This document shows positions 6,080 through 11,525 of a DNA stretch of 11,525 bases, in pieces. The translations under genes were made by a program, and so were the position numbers. The notes beneath the pieces were generated by a model, which searched no databases, was not told the DNA's origin, and saw only the letters and a program-made list of their open reading frames with translations. Every line of letters starts with the position of its first letter. The first letter of the stretch is position 1. Origin of the DNA: DASQEH01 sp038239485. Lineage in GTDB: Bacteria > Actinomycetota > Actinomycetes > Propionibacteriales > Nocardioidaceae. Where the stretch lies: the NCBI GenBank assembly GCA_038239485.1, contig JBBSET010000080.1, positions 1-11,525 on the forward strand, written 5' to 3'.

Positions 6080-7006
6080 TCAGCCGCCGTGCGCGGCGAG
6101 GCCGGGCGGAAGCGTCACCGAGGAGCCGTCGACGCCGTAGGAGCCCCGCGTCCCGTTCGAGCCTGCCGCCAGGGCATACACCGCGGCGATCTGGGCTGCC
6201 GCGCCGTCGGTCACACTGAGGCTGGACATCGACGTGCGGCTTGCCTTGTGGCTGTCCAACGCCTTGAGCAGACCGCCCGCCAGGCGACCCGTCGGCGGCG
6301 TCGCCACCACCAGGGCGTCTGACTGCGCGGTCAGCGAGGACAGCAGCTGCAGCTCGATGACGTGGGTCGCGTGGGTGACGTCGTTGCCCCCGTGCTCACC
6401 TGTCCCGAGGACCAGCACGAGAGAGCCGCGCCGATGCGGACTGGTCGCCACCGAGACCAGCTTGGCGCCTTGGAGCTCGGAGTCGATCTTGACCGCTTCG
6501 TCGTCCAGCGCCAGCCCGGTACCACTACCCGTGTAGGCGCGGGCGATCAATGCTCCGAGCTGCTCGTACGGCTGAGCGTGCGCCAGCGACGAGAGGTCGT
6601 GCAGACCCTTCATCGAGCTGGCGGCCACGCTCGTCGCATACGTCTTCTGTGCCGGGTCGACGAGCCGGGAGGTCAGTGTCGCGGTGACGTCGACGTTCCC
6701 ACCTGCGCGAGTGACCGCGTCCTTCATCCCCGACACCGTCGATGGCGCCACCCCGGGCAGCACGAGCAGGGTGAGCGACGCGCCGGACAGCCGTCTCGCG
6801 ACGATCTGGTCGCTGGTTGCGGCCGAGACCGCAGAGCCGAATGTCTGTGCCCCCTGGAGCGAGGTCACCCTGTTGCGAAGAGCAGCGGTATCCGGCGACC
6901 TGGATCCGTCGGCGTTGGCCGAACCCTGCAGCGGCCCGGCGCCGAGGGCGATACCGGCGGCGAGAGCCACACAGACCGCGAAGAAGGCGAAGACGTATCG
7001 GCGCAT
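6080..7006 (-). CDS. steB: SteB / MctB-family single-pass envelope protein
   Basis: This 308-aa protein matches the MctB family (Pfam copper transporter MctB), called SteB in Corynebacterium, where SteA and SteB act at the cytokinetic ring; the mycobacterial member was proposed to be an outer-membrane copper-export channel. An N-terminal hydrophobic segment at about 4-25 (YVFAFFAVCVALAAGIALGAG) fits a membrane anchor or uncleaved signal and has the typical family ending LGAGPL. A short helical stretch with heptad-like spacing follows (about 40-57), then a mixed alpha/beta domain exposed outside the membrane, with LTLLVLPG, SLVLVLG and DALVVATPP strands. The start is ATG at 7006, 6 nt after the steA stop with only a weak ribosome-binding site, so coupling to steA is likely. 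Which role applies, division or copper, cannot be told from sequence; no obvious metal-binding Cys/His/Met cluster is seen. Confidence 0.85.
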   Translation of the reverse strand: MRRYVFAFFAVCVALAAGIALGAGPLQGSANADGSRSPDTAALRNRVTSLQGAQTFGSAVSAATSDQIVARRLSGASLTLLVLPGVAPSTVSGMKDAVTRAGGNVDVTATLTSRLVDPAQKTYATSVAASSMKGLHDLSSLAHAQPYEQLGALIARAYTGSGTGLALDDEAVKIDSELQGAKLVSVATSPHRRGSLVLVLGTGEHGGNDVTHATHVIELQLLSSLTAQSDALVVATPPTGRLAGGLLKALDSHKASRTSMSSLSVTDGAAAQIAAVYALAAGSNGTRGSYGVDGSSVTLPPGLAAHGG

Positions 7007-7012
7007 GCCTGG

Positions 7013-8194
7013 TCAGCCGACCCGGTTTCGGACCCACGTGTTCGCCTGGTTCAGCCAGGCGGTGAGCTGGTCCCACCAGTCCTGTCCGACGGGGGTGGTG
7101 GCGACCGCTGCCGCCACCAGGGCGACCGCGAGCAGGACCAGGAGCAGCACAAGCCAGCCGCGGACCCGGTTGCTGTAGAGCTGGGCCACCGCCCTGGCGT
7201 CGACCAGGCTGGCCCCTGCTGTGGCTCGGGTCAGGAACGAGCTGGCCATGCCGGACCTGCCGATGTCGAGGAACTCCAGCAGCGTCGAATGTGAGCCCGC
7301 CAGCACGATCAGGCGGGCATGGTGGGTGTGGGCCAGCAAGATGGCGGCGTCCTCCGACGTACCGCCGGTCACGAAGGTCGTGTGGTTGACCGTCAGTCGC
7401 TCCAGCCGGTCCATCCCGCGCACCCTGCCGTCGGCCTCGGCATGGACGACGACCTCCGCGCCACACTGCAGGGCGGTGTCGGTGGCTTCCTCCAGGTCGG
7501 TGACGACGACATCGGGCCGGTAGCCGGCGGCGAGCAGCGCGTCGGCGCCCGCATCGACGCCGACGAGGACCGGTGAGTTCTCGCGGATGTAGGTCTTGAG
7601 CGACTTGAGCTCGCGCTGGTACTCGAACGCACGTCGCACGATGAGCACGTGTCGGCCCTCGAACGACGTTCTGACGTCCGGAACGCCCTGCCCGTCGAGG
7701 AGCAGGCCGCGCTCTCGGCGCAGGTGCTCCATTGCGTTGGCGCTGAACGCGTCCAGTCGGCTGGCCATGGCGATCTTGGAGATCTCGAGAGACGCTGCGA
7801 TGCTGTCGGCATCCTGGACGGTGCCGCTGCCGACGAGATCCGTGCCCTTGTAGATGTCGGGCCCGTCGACCCGGACCACGTCGCCGTCGGCGATCGAGCT
7901 GAACACCTCGGGGTCGACATTGTCGACCAGCGCGATGCCGGCCGAGAGCAGCACCTCCGGGCCGAGGTTCGGGTAGCGGCCGGACACCGACGGTGCGAGG
8001 TTCACGACCACCGCCACTCCGGACTCGACCAGCGTTACCGCGGCTGCCCGGTCGATGTCGACGTGGTCGATGATGGCGATGTCGCCCGGACGGATCCGGG
8101 TGACGATCGACCGGGTACGTCGGTCCAGCCGGGCCTGGCCGGTGATGCCGCTGAGTCCCTGGGCGCGCCCGCGGCGTAGCGAAGTCAGTCTCAT
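7013..8194 (-). CDS. steA: SteA, cytokinetic-ring membrane protein with TPK-like domain
   Basis: SteA is an actinobacterial protein reported to localise to the division site with SteB and to influence cell separation and cell-wall hydrolysis. This copy has 393 aa. The N-terminal region carries the highly conserved SGRYPNLGPEVLL (about 71-83). The middle has a thiamin-pyrophosphokinase-like fold signature, VGVDAGADALLAAGYRPDVV (about 211-230) followed by VTDLEEA, although real TPK catalytic acidic residues are not all evident and enzymatic activity is doubtful. The C-terminus has one strong transmembrane helix at about 345-366 (rich in L, V and A), then a short Trp-rich tail ending WVRNRVG. 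I chose ATG at 8194 because family members begin MRLT; an in-frame ATG at 8236 with GGAG is a longer alternative. It lies 64 nt after recN and 6 nt before steB. Confidence 0.88.
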   Translation of the reverse strand: MRLTSLRRGRAQGLSGITGQARLDRRTRSIVTRIRPGDIAIIDHVDIDRAAAVTLVESGVAVVVNLAPSVSGRYPNLGPEVLLSAGIALVDNVDPEVFSSIADGDVVRVDGPDIYKGTDLVGSGTVQDADSIAASLEISKIAMASRLDAFSANAMEHLRRERGLLLDGQGVPDVRTSFEGRHVLIVRRAFEYQRELKSLKTYIRENSPVLVGVDAGADALLAAGYRPDVVVTDLEEATDTALQCGAEVVVHAEADGRVRGMDRLERLTVNHTTFVTGGTSEDAAILLAHTHHARLIVLAGSHSTLLEFLDIGRSGMASSFLTRATAGASLVDARAVAQLYSNRVRGWLVLLLVLLAVALVAAAVATTPVGQDWWDQLTAWLNQANTWVRNRVG

Positions 8195-8258
8195 CGTGTG
8201 CCAATCCTGCCAAACGGCGGCCAGTCTGCGACGCATCTCGCTCCGTCCCGCGTGGCGT

Positions 8259-9974
8259 CTACGCGGTGCCGCTGCCGGGCTGGAGCTCCGAGCGGGCCAG
8301 CTCGACCAGCTCGTCGGCGTGGGCCAACGCGGTCTCGGAGTCCTCGAGCCCGGCGAGCATCCGCGACAGCTCTCGGCGGCGACCACTGTCGTCGAGGACG
8401 GTGACTCCGCTCGTGGTGACGCGGCCGTCGCTGGCCTTGACGACGACGTAGTGTCGGTCCGCGAAGGCCGCGACCTGCGGCAGGTGCGTCACGACGATCA
8501 CCTGAACGGCTCGGGCCAGCCGTGCGAGCCGTCGACCCACCTCCACTGCTGCCTTGCCACCGACGCCGGCGTCGACCTCGTCGAAGATCATGGTCGGCAC
8601 CGGCTGCCGGCCGGCGAGACACACCTCGATGGCGAGCATCACGCGCGACAGCTCGCCGCCGGAGGCGCCGCGCTGCAATGGCCGCGGCTCGGCGCCGGCG
8701 TGGCTGCACAGCATGAACGAGACCTCGTCCAGCCCGTCGCGCGCGGGCTCGCCGAGCGGGCGCTGCCTGACGACGAAGGACGCGTGTGGCATCGCCAGCC
8801 CGGCGAGCTCCGACGTGACCAGCCGTTCCAAGCGGCCGCCCGCCTCACGGCGCGCCGCACTCAGGGCGCCTCCGGTCGCAACCAGCCCCACCTGCAGGGA
8901 CTGCTGCTCGACACGCAGGCCGTCGGCGCGGGTGGCGTCGTCGCCCAGCTCGGCGAGCCGCTGCTGCGCGGTCGCCGCCCAGGCGAGAACCTCGGAGGTG
9001 GTGTCGCCGTACTTCACCATCAGGGCCGACAGCGCAGCGCGCCTGTCCTGGACGGCTGCCAGGCGGAGCGGGTCGGTGTCGAGCGAGTCGGCGTAGGAGC
9101 TGAGGTCACCGGTGACGTCGGCCAGCGCGTACGACGCGGCGGCGAGGTCGTCCGCGAGGGCCGATAGCCGCTCGTCGTGTGACCGCTCGGACTCGAGGAG
9201 CTTGCGCGCGTCGGCCACCAGACTGAGTGCGTCGGCTGCCGCGCCGCCGCCCTCGTCACCGCTCAGCGCGTCGCGGGCCAGCTCGGCGGCGCGACGGAGC
9301 CCCTCGACGTTTCCGAGCCGCGCATCCTCTGCCTTGAGCTCGACCTCCTCACCTGCATAGGGGCCCACCCGTTCGATCTCGGCGACGCCGAAGCGCAACA
9401 GGTCGGCTTCGCGGGCGCGCTCGCGGGCCCTCCCGACGACCTCACCGAGCTCGGCGGTGACAGCACGGAGCCGGTCGAAGGTCTGTTGATAGCTGTCGCG
9501 ACACCGGAGCAGGTCCGTCTCGCCGAACGCGTCGAGGTAGTCGCGCTGCCTCGCCGGCGATAACAGCTGTTGCTGGTCGGACTGGCCGTGCACCACGACC
9601 AAGTCGGCGGCCAGGCTCGACAGCAGCGTCGCCGGTACGGCCGCTCCCCCGGCCATGGCGCGGGACCTGCCCTCGGCCGTGACCGACCGGGCCAGGATCA
9701 GCATGTCGTCGTCCAGCTCCGCCCCGGCGGCACTGGCGCGGTCGACGACGGCGGAGCCCGGATCGACGCGCAACCGGCCCTCCACACGAGCGCGGGCTGC
9801 ACCCAACCTGACTGCTCCTGCGTCTGCCCGCGCACCCAGCAAGAGGCCGAGCGCGCTCACCACCATCGTCTTACCCGCACCCGTCTCTCCGGTGACGACC
9901 GTGAAGCCTGGCCCGAACTCCAGTGCCGCCTCGTCGATCACGCCCAGAGCGGTGATCGACAGCTGCTCAAGCAT
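8259..9974 (-). CDS. recN: DNA repair protein RecN
   Basis: RecN is an SMC-like ATPase that gathers broken DNA ends and supports RecA in double-strand-break repair. The 571-aa length is normal. The N-terminal head half has Walker A GETGAGKT (29-36) and a VVVHGQSDQQQLL block (about 126-138). About 150-400 is helical and rich in A, E, R and D, as expected for the coiled-coil arm. The C-terminal head half has the ABC signature ASGGELSRVMLA (437-448), Walker B TMIFDEVDAGVGG (461-473) and the H-loop VTHLPQVAAFAD (495-506). The start is ATG at 9974, overlapping the nadK end by 8 nt (ATGCTTGA), giving MLEQLSI as in the family. Clear signs of a separate promoter or SOS box at this overlap are lacking, so expression probably comes with tlyA-nadK. 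The stop is TAG. Confidence 0.96.
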   Translation of the reverse strand: MLEQLSITALGVIDEAALEFGPGFTVVTGETGAGKTMVVSALGLLLGARADAGAVRLGAARARVEGRLRVDPGSAVVDRASAAGAELDDDMLILARSVTAEGRSRAMAGGAAVPATLLSSLAADLVVVHGQSDQQQLLSPARQRDYLDAFGETDLLRCRDSYQQTFDRLRAVTAELGEVVGRARERAREADLLRFGVAEIERVGPYAGEEVELKAEDARLGNVEGLRRAAELARDALSGDEGGGAAADALSLVADARKLLESERSHDERLSALADDLAAASYALADVTGDLSSYADSLDTDPLRLAAVQDRRAALSALMVKYGDTTSEVLAWAATAQQRLAELGDDATRADGLRVEQQSLQVGLVATGGALSAARREAGGRLERLVTSELAGLAMPHASFVVRQRPLGEPARDGLDEVSFMLCSHAGAEPRPLQRGASGGELSRVMLAIEVCLAGRQPVPTMIFDEVDAGVGGKAAVEVGRRLARLARAVQVIVVTHLPQVAAFADRHYVVVKASDGRVTTSGVTVLDDSGRRRELSRMLAGLEDSETALAHADELVELARSELQPGSGTA

Positions 9975-10914
9975 CACCGCGAGCCATCTCATCCTGGCGC
10001 CTGCGCTCGGCGGCTCCGCGCCACCCCGACACGGGCAACCCGAACTTCGCCACCAGCCGGTCGGTGAAGCGGCCCTCATGCAGCCGCGCCAGCCGGATCG
10101 GCTGCTCACCGCGCCGCACCTCGACACGAGCGCCCGGAGGCAGGTCGACCATCCGTCGCCCGTCGCACCACAGCACCCCGCCGACGTCGTTCTGGGTGAG
10201 CAACTCGACCGCAACGGTCGAGGTCGGTGCGGCGACCATCGGGCGGGCGAAAAGGGAGTGGGCGCTGATGGGGACGAGCAGCAGGGCCTCGACCTCCGGC
10301 CACACGATGGGACCGCCTGCGCTGAAGGCATAGGCGGTGGACCCGGTGGGGGTGGCCACGACGACGCCGTCACAGCCCCACCGCGACAGCGGGCGGCCGT
10401 CGACCTCGATCACCACCTCGATCACACGCTGCCGGGCTGCCTTCTCGATGCTCGCCTCGTTGAGCGCCCAACCGCGGGCGTGCACCTCGCCGTTGAGGAT
10501 CACCACCACGTCGACGGTCTGGCGCTCCTCGACGATGTAGGCACCGGCGATGATGGCCTCGACCGTCGACCCGAGGTCGTCCCACTCGGCCTCGGCGAGA
10601 AATCCGACGTGTCCGAGGTTGATGCCGAGCAGCGGCGTCCCGGCCGACCGGGCCAGCTCGGCCCCTCGCAGCAGGGTGCCGTCGCCGCCCAGGACGACGG
10701 CGACGTCGCAGTCGTCGCACCCGGCGGAGTCCACCGCCACCACCTCGGCGCCGTCGATCCCGAGGGCGACGGCCTCGTCGGCGAGCACCCGGACGAGCAT
10801 GTTGCCCGCCATCAGCCTGCGCGCGACGGCACAGGCCACCTCGATCGTCTTGGCCCGGCCGGTGTGGGCGATCAGCAGGACGGAGCGCCGGGCTTCCGGC
10901 GTAGAGCTGGTCAC
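9967..10914 (-). CDS. nadK: NAD kinase
   Basis: NadK phosphorylates NAD to NADP in the cytosol, using ATP or, in actinobacteria, also polyphosphate. The 315-aa protein has the signature motifs in order: GGDGT (76-80) with the catalytic aspartate D78; NLGHVGFLAE (99-108); the NE motif in LNEASIEKA (151-159); and the glycine-rich GCDGVVVATPTGSTAYAFS (180-198), followed by GGP. The start is GTG at 10914, which gives a family-like N-terminus (TSSTPEARRSVLLIAHTGR) and has AGAGG nine bases upstream; the open frame continues upstream but overlaps tlyA and is not homologous-looking. The gap from the tlyA stop is 13 nt, and the 3' end overlaps recN by 8 nt. The tlyA-nadK-recN trio is a long-conserved block in actinobacteria. 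Confidence 0.96.
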   Translation of the reverse strand: MTSSTPEARRSVLLIAHTGRAKTIEVACAVARRLMAGNMLVRVLADEAVALGIDGAEVVAVDSAGCDDCDVAVVLGGDGTLLRGAELARSAGTPLLGINLGHVGFLAEAEWDDLGSTVEAIIAGAYIVEERQTVDVVVILNGEVHARGWALNEASIEKAARQRVIEVVIEVDGRPLSRWGCDGVVVATPTGSTAYAFSAGGPIVWPEVEALLLVPISAHSLFARPMVAAPTSTVAVELLTQNDVGGVLWCDGRRMVDLPPGARVEVRRGEQPIRLARLHEGRFTDRLVAKFGLPVSGWRGAAERRRQDEMARGDA

Positions 10915-10927
10915 GACTCCCAGCCTC

Positions 10928-11525
10928 TCATCGAGGTCCCTCACGAACGACCACGTCGACGTCTGCCCCGTCGATGGCGGGAGCGCCGCGGCAGAACCAG
11001 ACGAAGTACTCGACGTTGCCTGCTGGTCCTGGCAGGGGGCTCGCGCATACGCCCCGAACTCCGAGTCCGTGTCCGGCGGCCGCGACGGCCACCGAGACGA
11101 CGGCGTCCCGCCGCGGCCCCGGATCCCTGACGACGCCACCCTTGCCGAGCTGGCCTTTGCCGACCTCGAACTGAGGCTTGACCATGAGCAGGAAGTCCGC
11201 ATCGGCACGGGCGATGTCGACGAGGGGGCCGACGACGAGGCGCAGCGAGATGAACGACAGGTCCGCGACGACCAGGTCGGGGGGCTGGGGCACCAGTGCC
11301 GAAGTCAGGTCGCGGATGTTGGTGCGGTCGAGGACTGTCACCCGGGGGTCCTGTCGCAGCGCCCAGGCCAGCTGGCCGTAGCCGACGTCGACGGCCGTCA
11401 CCGCCGCCGCGCCTTCTCGGAGCAGGACGTCGGTGAACCCTCCCGTCGACGCACCGGCGTCGAGGGCGACGCAACCGGAGACGACCAGGCCGGCCAGGCG
11501 GAACCGGTCGATGGCGCCGGCGAGC
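10928..11525 (-). CDS. tlyA: TlyA, 16S/23S rRNA 2'-O-methyltransferase (5' end outside window)
   Basis: TlyA methylates 2'-hydroxyls of cytidines in 16S and 23S rRNA (in mycobacteria this is needed for capreomycin sensitivity). The visible 198 codons plus stop enter in frame from the window edge. They contain the SAM-binding LDAGASTGGFTDVLL (about visible residues 21-35), VDVGYGQLAW, VADLSFISL (with the catalytic Asp of the K-D-K-E set), LLMVKPQFEVGKGQLGKGGV (with the second Lys) and GNVEYFVWF (with the Glu). Full-length TlyA is about 268 aa; the missing 70 or so N-terminal residues would hold the S4 RNA-binding domain and the first catalytic Lys. The GTG at 11401 is an internal codon, not the start. 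nadK follows after 13 nt. Confidence 0.95.
   Translation of the reverse strand, partial: LAGAIDRFRLAGLVVSGCVALDAGASTGGFTDVLLREGAAAVTAVDVGYGQLAWALRQDPRVTVLDRTNIRDLTSALVPQPPDLVVADLSFISLRLVVGPLVDIARADADFLLMVKPQFEVGKGQLGKGGVVRDPGPRRDAVVSVAVAAAGHGLGVRGVCASPLPGPAGNVEYFVWFCRGAPAIDGADVDVVVREGPR

Noticed and set aside
4404..6140. 578-aa open frame on the plus strand
   Set aside because: It mirrors pyrG over its whole length and has low-complexity V/D/R-rich content; it is a codon-bias artefact.
6525..8213. 562-aa minus-strand frame across steA and steB
   Set aside because: It is out of frame with both genes, is rich in R, G and P, and shows no motif.
8195..8236. Longer SteA start at ATG 8236
   Set aside because: It has GGAG at 4-nt spacing, but homologues begin at MRLT, which fits ATG 8194; kept only as an alternative.
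9975..10373. Upstream extension of the recN frame
   Set aside because: It overlaps nadK out of frame; RecN starts naturally at MLEQLSI just before its P-loop.
10915..11208. Upstream extension of the nadK frame
   Set aside because: It overlaps the conserved 3' part of tlyA and adds about 98 residues not found in NAD kinases.

Overview
The window is GC-rich DNA (about two thirds G+C by eye) carrying eleven protein genes, all on the minus strand and almost without gaps. The gene order tlyA, nadK, recN, steA, steB, pyrG, a Nudix hydrolase, (ald), xerD, a parA-family ATPase and scpA is, as I recall it, the conserved actinobacterial order seen in Mycobacterium (Rv1694 to Rv1701, then Rv1708 and Rv1709) and in Streptomyces. 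The organism is therefore an actinomycete. A Nocardioides-like member of the Propionibacteriales is my guess, but the sequence does not prove it.

In transcription order (high to low coordinates): 11525-10928 is the 3' part of tlyA (rRNA 2'-O-methyltransferase); 10914-9967 nadK (NAD kinase); 9974-8259 recN (SMC-like repair ATPase); 8194-7013 steA and 7006-6080 steB (membrane-linked cell-division pair; SteB is the MctB family); 5996-4293 pyrG (CTP synthase); 4296-3721 a Nudix ADP-ribose pyrophosphatase-like enzyme; 3658-2543 ald (alanine dehydrogenase); 2546-1617 xerD (tyrosine recombinase); 1610-681 a parA-family ATPase; 684-1 scpA, cut by the window edge. Neighbouring genes overlap by 4 to 8 nt or lie within about 85 nt of each other, so translational coupling and long co-transcripts are likely. 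No intergenic stretch exceeds 90 nt. I found no RNA gene, mobile element, CRISPR array or large repeat.

The genes fall into themes: ribosome modification and cofactor supply (tlyA, nadK), DNA repair (recN), division and envelope (steA, steB), nucleotide supply (pyrG, Nudix), alanine/pyruvate interconversion (ald), and chromosome resolution, segregation and condensation (xerD, parA, scpA).

The region is mostly ordinary housekeeping. The two signals I think deserve a second look are regulatory or translational. The 83-nt steB-pyrG gap can fold into a nested stem-loop that buries the pyrG ribosome-binding site and contains a 7-codon reading frame with a strong Shine-Dalgarno and three consecutive prolines. 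Also, xerD appears to begin with CTG in a 4-nt CTGA overlap with the ald stop, with no canonical start at the expected place. I see no convincing undescribed multi-gene system.
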